A stretch of 64,000 nucleotides of DNA from JAPULR01 sp965238215 (GTDB taxonomy: Bacteria > Chloroflexota > Dehalococcoidia > Lucifugimonadales > GCA-2712585), in the NCBI GenBank assembly GCA_965238215.1, contig OZ250180.1:682001-746000 (forward strand). Direction: 5' to 3'. A model generated the notes under the pieces. The model had not been told where the DNA came from, searched no databases, and saw only the letters and a program-made list of their open reading frames with translations. The position numbers were made by a program, and so were the translations under genes. Shown here piece after piece: positions 25,736-34,160 of this stretch (positions within the stretch are counted from its first letter, which is position 1; each line of letters begins with the position of its first letter).

Positions 25736-26482
25736 CTAGTAACGCCGCATCTCCGGAAACGTCCCCATCTCCGCCAACCAGCCCGTGCGCTGCGCCAGGG
25801 CTTCCGCCTCCCCAGGTTGAAGCATCTCCACCAACTCCTTCACCGGACCCTTAGGCATGGCAATATCTCTGAGAAACCCCTCCATCGCCTCTACGGATTC
25901 CGGCTCCAATTCCTCCCCCCAGAAATCCCAGATCACCGTCCGCAGCGTAAACGCCTGATTGAACGTCAGCCCGTGATCTATCCCCCAGACTCGTCCGTCC
26001 AGTCCCTTGATGCAGTGGCCGGCCTTCCGATCGGCGTTGTTCGCTATGATGTCGAAGCAGGCGATGGTCTTCAACTCCCTCCGGTGGGACTGGCGAAGCT
26101 CCCGGTACGTGACCTCCGGTTCGTGTTCCACGAACCTCTGCATGGATCCTACGCCGTAAGGGCCCTCCCGGATCACCGTCTCCGGTATAAACTCCCAACC
26201 CAGAATCTGGCTGAACAGGTATGCGGCGCACTCCCGCTTGTACAACGTCCCTGATTCGAAGTCCCACAAAGGTATTTCGCCTTTCCTGGGCTTGTAGATG
26301 GCCCGCATCTCCCGCCCGCCTTCGTCCCGCAACTTGGCCAAGAACGTGTAGTTAGAACCAACCGGCGCGAGAATGCAGGAGACCACCTCCCCTTCTCGTA
26401 GCAGCCGTGACTGCCCGGTCTCGTCCCCAAGAATTAGGGAAGGTTCCCCCGGATGTTCAGGGATGCAGCGACTGGTGGCCAT
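25736..26482 (-). CDS. SCO1664-family (PI3/4-kinase-like) protein
   Basis: 248 residues from the ATG at 26482; an in-frame ATG at 26557 would deepen the overlap with the upstream gene. Conserved blocks are YKPRKGEIPLWDF, FDIIANNADRKAGH (catalytic-loop-like) and WGIDHGLTFN (metal-binding Asp), which resemble the phosphatidylinositol 3/4-kinase-related fold. It overlaps the DUF3090 gene by about 26 nt. The SCO1664/DUF3090 pairing is widespread in Actinobacteria and Chloroflexota; function unknown. Confidence 0.85.
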   Translation of the reverse strand: MATSRCIPEHPGEPSLILGDETGQSRLLREGEVVSCILAPVGSNYTFLAKLRDEGGREMRAIYKPRKGEIPLWDFESGTLYKRECAAYLFSQILGWEFIPETVIREGPYGVGSMQRFVEHEPEVTYRELRQSHRRELKTIACFDIIANNADRKAGHCIKGLDGRVWGIDHGLTFNQAFTLRTVIWDFWGEELEPESVEAMEGFLRDIAMPKGPVKELVEMLQPGEAEALAQRTGWLAEMGTFPEMRRY

Positions 26483-26981
26483 TGGAGCGAACGCACATGT
26501 GCCCTTCCGGGTTGATAGCAAGGCCGCAAAGCACGCATCGAGGCCTGCCGGCGGCACAAACCTCCAGGGATTCTTTGGACAGCCTTAACGCCATCTCTTG
26601 AGGCACCCAGAAGCACAGGTCCGGCGTGTCTTGACCTACCGCCTCCCGATCGTGTACCAAAAATAGGAACGAGCTGACGTCGGCGTCGTGACCCATGGAA
26701 AGACTGCCAACCTTGAATTCCAGTCTCACGTAGCCGCCATCATACGGAGGTTCTGCCTCCCGGCGTCCTTCCCTCCTCCTGCCCCGCCTCGGCCCCTCCT
26801 GGTCAATCTCCTCAATATAGACGGCCAACTGCTGAAGCTGCTCCTTCTCTAGCCAAAGCTGTGCAAACGCCGCCCCCGACTCCACAAGAAGGCGGAACGT
26901 GCGCTTGCCCGGCTCGCCCAACGCCTCCACGCTGATGCTGGTTACGGTGCCAAAGTTGTTGTTCGCTTCAAAGGGCGGCAT
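26457..26981 (-). CDS. DUF3090 family protein
   Basis: 174 residues. FRLLVESGAAFAQLWLEKEQLQQLA and the later FLVHDREAV...DLCFWVPQEMALRLS are typical of DUF3090. A short C-terminal zinc-ribbon-like motif CVLCGLAINPEGHMC is present. A basic low-complexity loop (RRGRRREGRREAEP) interrupts the middle. It is translationally coupled to the SCO1664-type gene downstream. Confidence 0.88.
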   Translation of the reverse strand: MPPFEANNNFGTVTSISVEALGEPGKRTFRLLVESGAAFAQLWLEKEQLQQLAVYIEEIDQEGPRRGRRREGRREAEPPYDGGYVRLEFKVGSLSMGHDADVSSFLFLVHDREAVGQDTPDLCFWVPQEMALRLSKESLEVCAAGRPRCVLCGLAINPEGHMCVRSNGHQSLHP

Positions 26982-27181
26982 TCCCTATCTTCCCCACTAT
27001 TCATTAACCCTTGGACTTGGAACTGAGGTCCCCCATGCTGGGAACTGAAGATCCTCGTGCTTGGGGCTGTGCCGGAATGCGACTCTTACTCCCCGCAATT
27101 CCGGCCCACCTATCTTAAATGCTAGCCTTGAGCCTGACAAGAAGGAATTACGCCAGCCCAATTCCATCCAGTACGCCTATG
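26982..27181. other. Divergent intergenic gap upstream of the LLM oxidoreductase
   Basis: No gene. CCGGAAT and ATTCCGG near 27072-27105 look like a decayed copy of the GCCGGAAT hairpin family. Confidence 0.35.
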
Positions 27182-27210
27182 CTGAAACTTTTCCCAACAT
27201 CCCTTATAGT
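27182..27210 (+). promoter_or_regulatory. Promoter of the LLM oxidoreductase/deacetylase pair
   Basis: CTGAAA (27182-27187), 17-nt spacer, TATAGT (27205-27210), followed by AGGAG at 27228-27232. Confidence 0.6.
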
Positions 27211-27238
27211 AGGCCGAGCCTTTGCTTAGGAGCGTGAT

Positions 27239-28291
27239 TTGGAGAATACCGCCATGCCCACCGTTAGATTCGGCGTGCAAACGGGCCAGCAGGAAACGAC
27301 CTGGCCCCAATTAAGGGAAACCTGGCTGGAATTGGAGGAGCTGGGCTTCGACGACCTCTGGGTCTACGACCACTATCTGCCCACGGGGACCACCCTGGAA
27401 GACGGCGATGTCACCGACGCCTGGAGCCTCTTAGCCGCCCTCTCTCAGGTGGTGAAACGACCCCGCCTCGGCACCCTCGTCACCAGCGCTACCTTCCGGC
27501 ACCCCGCCGCCCTTGCCAAGATTGCCGCCACCGTGGACCACGCCAGCGATGGTCGTGTCGTTCTCGGCCTGGGCGCAGGCTGGCACCGGCCCGAGCACCA
27601 CGCCTACGGCATCCCCTTCCCCGGCATTGGCGAACGCATCCGCCGCCTCGAAGAGACCATCCGCGTCATCCGCCTCCTCTGGACCGAGGAACGGGCCGAC
27701 TTCAACGGAAGATACTACCACCTCCGCAACGCCCCCTTCCAGCCCAAACCCATCCAGAAACCCCACCCACCCATCCTCGTCGGCGGCGCCGGCGAGAAGC
27801 TCACCCTTCCCCTCGTGGCACGCGTTGCCGACGACTGGAACTGGAACATCACCGGCACCCCCGAAGACTACCGACGCAAACTCAAGGTCCTCCATGACCA
27901 CTGCCGCAGAGCCGGTCGAGACCCAAGCGCCATCTCCCTCTCCCTTAACATGGACTTCCTCATCAGCGAAGACCCCCAAAGAATAGCCTCGGCCCTCAGC
28001 GTCAACGCCAGTAGCGCCGGCGTCTCCGTCGCTGAAGCCCAGAAGAACATCCTGGTGGGCAATCCGGACCAGGTGCGCCAACGCCTCGAGGATTTCATCG
28101 AACTTGGCGTAACCACCTTCATGTTTAGCCTGCGTGCGCCCTTCGACGAAGCCGGCACCGCGGCCCTGCCCGACCTCAACGAACGCGCCCTCCGCTACTA
28201 CACCACCATGGACGACGTTCGGCGCATGGCCAAAGAAGTCCTGCCGCCCCTCCGTCGCAAGCTCTCCCAATCACAAAAAGGAGCAAATTAA
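27239..28291 (+). CDS. LLM-class (bacterial luciferase-like) flavin/F420-dependent oxidoreductase
   Basis: 350 residues from TTG 27239 (AGGAG 6 nt upstream); ATG 27254 is the alternative. The TIM-barrel family marks are GFDDLWVYDHYLP, LGTLVTSATFRHPAALAKIAATVDH in pieces, GRVVLGLGAGWHRPEH, and PPILVGGAGEKLTLPLVARVAD. Such enzymes use F420 or FMN to oxidise or reduce small organic substrates; which cofactor and substrate apply is not determinable. The stop overlaps the start of a PIG-L deacetylase (TAATG), so the two work from one transcript. Confidence 0.92.
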   Translation: MENTAMPTVRFGVQTGQQETTWPQLRETWLELEELGFDDLWVYDHYLPTGTTLEDGDVTDAWSLLAALSQVVKRPRLGTLVTSATFRHPAALAKIAATVDHASDGRVVLGLGAGWHRPEHHAYGIPFPGIGERIRRLEETIRVIRLLWTEERADFNGRYYHLRNAPFQPKPIQKPHPPILVGGAGEKLTLPLVARVADDWNWNITGTPEDYRRKLKVLHDHCRRAGRDPSAISLSLNMDFLISEDPQRIASALSVNASSAGVSVAEAQKNILVGNPDQVRQRLEDFIELGVTTFMFSLRAPFDEAGTAALPDLNERALRYYTTMDDVRRMAKEVLPPLRRKLSQSQKGAN

Positions 28292-29019
28292 TGCAACAAG
28301 AAAACAAACTGATACCTCTCCCCGAAGACTGGCAGCGGGCCCTGGCCGTCGCGGCCCACCCCGACGACCTAGAATACGGCGCGGCCAGCGCCATCGCCCG
28401 CTGGACATCCCAGGGCAAGGAAGTCGTCTACCTGCTGATCACCAGCGGCGAGGCAGGCATCAGCTCAATGCATCCCGAACAAGTCGGCCCCCTTCGCGAA
28501 GGGGAAGAAAAACGCAGCGCCGCCGCCGTGGGCGTCGACACCGTCGAATTCCTCCACCACAAGGACGGCGTCATCGAATACGGCCCCGCCCTCCGACGCG
28601 ACATAGCCCGCGCTATTCGTCGTCACCGCCCCCAGGTGATTCTCGCGCCCAACTACCATCTCAGCTGGGGCGGTTCAAGCTTCAACTTCGCCGACCACAG
28701 GTGGGCCGCTCTCGCCACCCTCGACGCCGCGCAGGACGCCGGCAATCCCTGGATATTCCCCGAACTCCTGGACGAAGGTCTGGACCCGTGGAACGGCGTC
28801 CGCATGATCTGCATCGGCGGTTCCCCTCAGCCAACCCACGCCGTCGACGTCACCGACTCCTTCGAAAAGGGCGTGGCTTCCCTGGAAGAGCACCGCGTCT
28901 ACCTGGACAACCTCCCCTTCGACGTTAACCCCGACGCAATGCTCCGCGGCCACGCCGAATTCGTCGGCCGCCAATTCGGCGCACCCCTAGCCGTCGCCTT
29001 CCAAGTCTTCACCCTCTAA
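28291..29019 (+). CDS. PIG-L/LmbE-family zinc deacetylase
   Basis: 242 residues. AVAAHPDDLEYGA gives the zinc-binding His-Pro-Asp-Asp motif; further motifs are LLITSGEAG, FLHHKDG, and NFADHRWAA with the third ligand His. Relatives deacetylate N-acetylglucosamine conjugates (mycothiol, bacillithiol, GPI precursors, antibiotics). Coupling to the LLM oxidoreductase suggests catabolism or tailoring of an amide-bearing compound, but this is inference. Confidence 0.88.
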   Translation: MQQENKLIPLPEDWQRALAVAAHPDDLEYGAASAIARWTSQGKEVVYLLITSGEAGISSMHPEQVGPLREGEEKRSAAAVGVDTVEFLHHKDGVIEYGPALRRDIARAIRRHRPQVILAPNYHLSWGGSSFNFADHRWAALATLDAAQDAGNPWIFPELLDEGLDPWNGVRMICIGGSPQPTHAVDVTDSFEKGVASLEEHRVYLDNLPFDVNPDAMLRGHAEFVGRQFGAPLAVAFQVFTL

Positions 29020-29190
29020 CCCCCCTCCATACCAAAATGGAACGATTCCCCCACCTTTCCCTTCGCAAATCGCCATTGGCCAATTCCAGTATCGGCACGA
29101 AGGGCGGGACCTATTGCCAGGCTACAGTAGATAATGTATTCTTAGTTGCACACCCGTTCCTTTTATCACTCAGTAAAGCAACAATTCTTA
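29020..29190. other. Short gap before the first LRR lipoprotein
   Basis: No gene or clear promoter seen. Confidence 0.3.
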
Positions 29191-32100
29191 ATGTTTCTTG
29201 TAGCCAGACAGATAATCGTAAACAGTAGCCTGCTGGGCATAATGGTTGTCGTCGCCCTTGCCCTTTTAATCATCTCCTGCACCGCCGAAGACCAAACCCC
29301 TCTGGCAACCAACACACCGATGCCGACAACCTTCCCCAGTCCCACACTTTCTCCAACGCCTATGCCTGCACCTGGAGTTACCGCCAGTCCCACGCCTACT
29401 CGTACGCCTTCTTCCGCCCCCGTTCCCTCACCTACTCCCGCGGCCATTCCAACGCCCACGCCTACACCTGCTCCCACGCCCACGCCTTTACCGACGCTGC
29501 TCCCTTTGCCTACTCCTAGAACGACTCCCACATTCAAACCCACACCCACACCCACGCCTACACCTGCTCCCACACCTACACCTACCACCGCGCCTACTCC
29601 TACCCCAACGCCAACTCCAGCACCTACCCCAACACCCAAACCGCCCATAGAACTCTCGGATCGCGAGGTGCTCATCGCCCTTTACGAAGCAACAGGTGGC
29701 CCCATTTGGGACAACAACACCAACTGGTTGAGTGATAAACCTCTGAACGAGTGGCACGGCGTAACCACAAACGCCTACGGGAGGGTTATCACCTTGTCCC
29801 TTGATAACAACCAGTTAACGGGAAAGATTCCCCGGGAACTCGGGAGTCTCACCTTCCTGGAAACGTTGAATTTCCACAATAACAATCTGTTCCAAACTAT
29901 CCCGCCCGAACTCGGCGATCTCCACAACTTGGAGGGCCTCCTACTCTCCTATAACCAACTAGAAGGCATAATTCCCCCGGAATTCACTAATCTCGCTAGC
30001 TTGGAAGCTCTTTACCTGGACGTAAACCTGTTTACCGGCAGCGTCCCACTTGGATTAGCCGACCTCCCATTCTTGCGGGGACTTCGTTTGGGTCGCAACT
30101 TCTTTAGCGGTTGCATACCAGACGGCCTACTCAATGTTCCAGGCCATGATCTGGAATCGCTCGACCTGGCATTTTGCGAAAGGGAGTCAGGAGAGGTCCC
30201 CTCTGACAGAGAAGCGCTGGTCGCCCTCTACGAGGCCACTGACGGCCCAAATTGGAAGAGCAACACAAACTGGCTCAGCGACAAGCCCATTGGAGAGTGG
30301 TTCGGCGTTATTGCCAACTACGACGGTCGCGTCACTGAGCTGTGGATAAGCGACAACCAACTAGACGGAGAGATCCCGCCCAGCCTTGCGGATCTGGATA
30401 GCCTACAACACATAGGACTGTACGGTAATCGACTGAGCGGTGAGATTCCACCGGAACTCAGCAATATCCCAAACCTTAAGGGCTTGTCGCTTTCCAGAAA
30501 TAATCTATCCGGGCAGATTCCCCCATCGCTCGGCAACCTCTCCAGATTAGAAGATCTGGATCTTGCCAGCAATCAGTTGAGTGGGGAAATCCCCAGCGAG
30601 CTACTCCGACTATCCAGGCTGAAATGGCTTAGCCTCGGCAACAACCAATTGAGCGGTGAGATTCTCCCACAATTGGGAAATTTTCCTAACCTTAAATTTC
30701 TCCATCTTCATCAGAACCAATTTCACGGGGTAATTCCCTCAGTCCTTGGCAACCTCCTTGAGCTGGAAATAGTGAACCTTGGTTTCAACAATTTCCATGG
30801 CCCCATCCCATCGGAACTTGGCAATCTGTCTAACATGGCAATTCTCTCTCTGGCAGGAAATCAGTTGACCGGCGAGATTCCGTCTGTGCTGGCCAATTTC
30901 TCCAGCATCAGGGAAATGAGCCTTAATTCAAATCAACTCTCAGGCGCCATTCCAAGAGAACTGGCTGGACTCACCGAGTTGGCCTACCTCTCACTTGCCG
31001 AAAACCACCTGACCGGAGAGATTCCTTTTGAACTCGGCAATCTCCTCAACCTCGGTTATTTGCACCTAAATAATAATCAACTTACCGGTGAAATTCCCCC
31101 GCAACTGGCAGACCCCACGGTGATGCTACAAATATGGCTTCACAACAACCAACTTAGCGGGCAAATCCCTCCACAACTCGCAAACGTAAGGTACCTGGAA
31201 TCCCTCCTTCTCGCCGGCAACTCCCTCACCGGCTGCATACCCATCGGCCTCCAGGAAATACGTGAAAACGACCTTTCCACCCTGGGATTACCGCTCTGCG
31301 GCACTAGCCCTCCCTCCACTTTGGGCGTTTCTCCTCAAGTGCTCTCAGACCGCGAAGCGCTAGTAACCCTCTACAATTCCACCGACGGGCCCAACTGGAT
31401 GAACAACTCCAACTGGCTTAGCGACAGGCCCCTCGAAGAATGGTTCGGTGTTACCATTGACGCTACCGGCCGAGTCGCCAAACTCCAACTGGCGTACAAT
31501 AACCTGACTGGCGAGATACCCGCCCAACTAGGACGCCTCACAAATCTGACAATCTTGGAGCTATTTAGTAACAATCTGAGTGGAGAGATTCCCACAGACC
31601 TGGGCAAATTATCGCAATTGACGTATCTGCATCTGGAGGGAAACGCCCTAACCGGAGAAATCCCCAAATTCCTGGCAGACCTCTCCAACCTGGCAACGTT
31701 GGATCTAGGCGTGAATAACTTCAGCGGCGAGATTCCCGTGGAACTAGCCAGCCAAACCAACCTGAAGAGCCTAACCTTGAGACTGAACGATCTGAGCGGA
31801 GAGATTCCCGTCGAACTGGGTAACCTCAGCGACCTGTATATTCTAGATTTGGGTGGGAACAAACTAGTCGGACAAATTCCCGTCGAACTAGCCAATCTCA
31901 GCAACTTGATATCTCTGAAATTGCGAGAAAACAACCTGACTGGCAAAATCCCCTTGCAATTAGGAAGACTCACGAACCTAAAGGTGCTGGATTTGGGGTA
32001 CAATCGCTTCACTGGAGAAATTCCCGTTGAACTAACCAGTCTTGTAAATCTGACCGAACTGAGCTTGGCTCTCAACGCTCTAATCGGGCAAATACCTGCT

Positions 32101-32520
32101 GAAATAGGTAACTTCACAAACTTGGAAAGTCTGCATCTCGGAGGCAATCCGCTCTTCGGAGAGATACCCACTCAAATAGGCAATCTCAGAAATCTCCGCA
32201 CACTGTGGCTTTGGGGCACCAATTTGAGTGGTGAGCTACCAATTGAGTTGGGACGACTTGAAAACCTAAGAAATCTCTATATGCAGGACAACAAATTGAC
32301 AGGACAAATTCCTACGGAATTGGCCAATCTCTCAAACCTGCGATGGCTCGAACTGAAGTCCAACCAGTTAACCGGCCAAATCCCACCGGAACTCGCCTCT
32401 CTCTCTAACCTGGAAGCACTGAATGTCGGCGGCAACAAACTAACCGGCTGTGTCCCATCCGATCTCCAAAACGTCAAAATCAACGACCTCCCCTCCCTCA
32501 ACCTCCCCCTCTGCCCCTAA
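29191..32520 (+). CDS. Surface lipoprotein with three plant-type LRR modules
   Basis: 1109 residues from ATG 29191; a TTG at 29146 and an ATG at 29242 are in frame. The signal peptide ends in a lipobox LLIISC. A Thr/Pro-rich linker of about 115 residues follows. Three modules begin near 29655, 30202 and 31345, each with an N-cap of the type SDREALVALYEATDGPNW then NxNWLSDxPLxEWxGV, a run of 24-residue repeats (GEIPPELGNLSNLxxLxLxxN) and a cap ending near LxGCIP...LC. The repeat spacing and IP turn are those of plant-specific LRRs. Likely a cell-surface binding or adhesion protein. Confidence 0.85.
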   Translation: MFLVARQIIVNSSLLGIMVVVALALLIISCTAEDQTPLATNTPMPTTFPSPTLSPTPMPAPGVTASPTPTRTPSSAPVPSPTPAAIPTPTPTPAPTPTPLPTLLPLPTPRTTPTFKPTPTPTPTPAPTPTPTTAPTPTPTPTPAPTPTPKPPIELSDREVLIALYEATGGPIWDNNTNWLSDKPLNEWHGVTTNAYGRVITLSLDNNQLTGKIPRELGSLTFLETLNFHNNNLFQTIPPELGDLHNLEGLLLSYNQLEGIIPPEFTNLASLEALYLDVNLFTGSVPLGLADLPFLRGLRLGRNFFSGCIPDGLLNVPGHDLESLDLAFCERESGEVPSDREALVALYEATDGPNWKSNTNWLSDKPIGEWFGVIANYDGRVTELWISDNQLDGEIPPSLADLDSLQHIGLYGNRLSGEIPPELSNIPNLKGLSLSRNNLSGQIPPSLGNLSRLEDLDLASNQLSGEIPSELLRLSRLKWLSLGNNQLSGEILPQLGNFPNLKFLHLHQNQFHGVIPSVLGNLLELEIVNLGFNNFHGPIPSELGNLSNMAILSLAGNQLTGEIPSVLANFSSIREMSLNSNQLSGAIPRELAGLTELAYLSLAENHLTGEIPFELGNLLNLGYLHLNNNQLTGEIPPQLADPTVMLQIWLHNNQLSGQIPPQLANVRYLESLLLAGNSLTGCIPIGLQEIRENDLSTLGLPLCGTSPPSTLGVSPQVLSDREALVTLYNSTDGPNWMNNSNWLSDRPLEEWFGVTIDATGRVAKLQLAYNNLTGEIPAQLGRLTNLTILELFSNNLSGEIPTDLGKLSQLTYLHLEGNALTGEIPKFLADLSNLATLDLGVNNFSGEIPVELASQTNLKSLTLRLNDLSGEIPVELGNLSDLYILDLGGNKLVGQIPVELANLSNLISLKLRENNLTGKIPLQLGRLTNLKVLDLGYNRFTGEIPVELTSLVNLTELSLALNALIGQIPAEIGNFTNLESLHLGGNPLFGEIPTQIGNLRNLRTLWLWGTNLSGELPIELGRLENLRNLYMQDNKLTGQIPTELANLSNLRWLELKSNQLTGQIPPELASLSNLEALNVGGNKLTGCVPSDLQNVKINDLPSLNLPLCP
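29301..29645 (+). repeat. Low-complexity Thr/Pro-coding tract
   Basis: Near-periodic CCCACGCC/CACCCACACC-type sequence encoding the PTPTPTP linker. A similar tract is at 34280-34520 and a shorter one at 44390-44470. Such tracts can slip and recombine between the genes. Confidence 0.7.
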
Positions 32521-32533
32521 CCCCCACCCCCGC

Positions 32534-32562
32534 TTGCCCCAACCACTCCCACGCCCTACAAT
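32534..32562 (+). promoter_or_regulatory. Promoter of the BNR propeller gene
   Basis: TTGCCC (32534-32539), 17-nt spacer, TACAAT (32557-32562), 46 nt before the ATG. Confidence 0.6.
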
Positions 32563-32608
32563 ATAACCAAACACCCAAACGTCGAAATTCGAGAAGGGAG
32601 CGGCAATT

Positions 32609-33595
32609 ATGAGCAAGAACATAACCGTCCTCGTAGCAACAGCGGGCCAAGGCGTCATGCGAACCAACAATGGTGGGCATTCCTGGGCACGCGCCGGCAT
32701 TGACCAGGGCATGCACTCCGACGCCATCGTTCGCTGCCTCTCCACCGACCCCGGCGCCCCCCAAACCCTCCTCGCCGGCACCGACAAGGGCCTTTACAGC
32801 ACCCCCGACGCCGGACGCACCTGGCAGCTAATGGACACCCCCCTCAGCGAATACAGCGTCTGGAATCTCACCCGTGACCCCCGCAACCCCAACGTCATCT
32901 ACGCCGGCACCGGCACTCCCACCCCCGCCGCCCTCTTCAAGTCCCACGACCGCGGAGAGACCTGGCTAAAGCTCCTCGTTCAGGTCGCCGAAACCTGCCC
33001 CAACGTCGGCGTACCCCGCTTCACCGGCCTCGCCGTCGACCCCCACAACCAGGACCGCATCTGGGCCGGCATCGAAGTCGACGGCGTCCGTCATAGCAGC
33101 GACGGCGGGCGCACCTGGCGCACCGTCAACGGCGCCATCTCCAACCCGGACGTCCACAGCCTCGCCATCGTCGCCGGCCCGCCCAAATCCGTTATCGTCG
33201 TCGTCAACAACGGCTCCTTCACCAGCCAGGACGACGGTCATTCTTGGAATCGGTCCCTCGCCAAAGACGCTTTCCCCCTCAACTATCCCCGGTGCATAAC
33301 CGTCAAGCACGGGAACCCCAACACCGTCTTCCTCGGCCTCGGCGACTTCACCCCCGGACGCACCGGCGCCATTCTCCGCTCCAAGGACGGCGGCGAAACC
33401 TGGGAGAACCTGCCCCTACCTGTCGAGCCAAACTCCGCCATCTGGGCCTTCGGCACCCACCCCACAGACCCCCAGCTCATCTTCGCCGGCAGCCGCTACG
33501 GATATCTCTACCGCAGCGAGAACGGCGGCGACTCCTGGGCCAAAGAGTGGCGCGAGTTCAGCGAAATAGCCGCCATCGCCTGGATCCCCACCTAA
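32609..33595 (+). CDS. BNR/Asp-box beta-propeller protein
   Basis: 328 residues with no signal peptide. At least five Asp-box motifs are visible (TNNGGHSW, TPDAGRTW, SHDRGETW, SSDGGRTW, SKDGGETW, SENGGDSW), defining a sialidase-like/Ycf48-like propeller. Catalytic sialidase residues are not evident, so it is more likely a binding or scaffold propeller. Lack of an export signal is odd beside the lipoprotein genes. Confidence 0.82.
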   Translation: MSKNITVLVATAGQGVMRTNNGGHSWARAGIDQGMHSDAIVRCLSTDPGAPQTLLAGTDKGLYSTPDAGRTWQLMDTPLSEYSVWNLTRDPRNPNVIYAGTGTPTPAALFKSHDRGETWLKLLVQVAETCPNVGVPRFTGLAVDPHNQDRIWAGIEVDGVRHSSDGGRTWRTVNGAISNPDVHSLAIVAGPPKSVIVVVNNGSFTSQDDGHSWNRSLAKDAFPLNYPRCITVKHGNPNTVFLGLGDFTPGRTGAILRSKDGGETWENLPLPVEPNSAIWAFGTHPTDPQLIFAGSRYGYLYRSENGGDSWAKEWREFSEIAAIAWIPT

Positions 33596-34160
33596 CCCCT
33601 CTACCCCTTCCGTATCCTGCACTCCATGTAGCCTTGTCGCCAGCTCCGTTGGGGACCATTACCCTCCCGTATCCTCCCTTGCCCCCGTAGGCGCGTCCTG
33701 GCCCGTCATCGTTCGAACCGCTTCGGGGCGTATCCACCCTTGCCCCCGTAGGCACGTCCCTCAAGGGTGCCCGTCTTGCGTCACCTCGCGTCTCCCCACC
33801 ACGTCGCCCCGGCGCGTCTTATCTGACATTCCATCCTCCCCCTCCGTCATTCCGAGTCCCGGCCCATGTCATTCCGAGTCCCTCGAGGAATCTCCTCGCC
33901 CTCGCTCCATCGTCCTCCACGCCCTTGGCCATCTCCTCCCTACCTTGCACCCTCTACACGCTGAATCCAACCAACCGTCGACGATTCTGACCCTGGCCTT
34001 CCTTGCGGAATCCAATCCCGCATTCATCAAGCATCCATAGACCACAGTTATTGCCAGCAAGCAGGGGCTAGGGCAACCTTGCCAATTCCCTGAAGACCAT
34101 GTAATGTTAGGGAACACTTGTGCCGCTGTTGTGTACTATCCCGTAGGGACCGAGGTAAAG
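33596..34160 (+). repeat. Intergenic gap with degenerate hairpin repeats
   Basis: No gene. Two CCCCCGTAGGxxCGTCC copies (near 33681 and 33740) and a GTCATTCCGAGTCC...CGAGGAATCTCC element (33846-33895). The frame of the next gene is open from 34104, but the start is placed at 34161. Confidence 0.6.

Noticed and set aside
33700..33730. tRNA-like GTTCGAACC
   Set aside because: Only the T-loop-like string is present; no acceptor or anticodon stems can be drawn around it.
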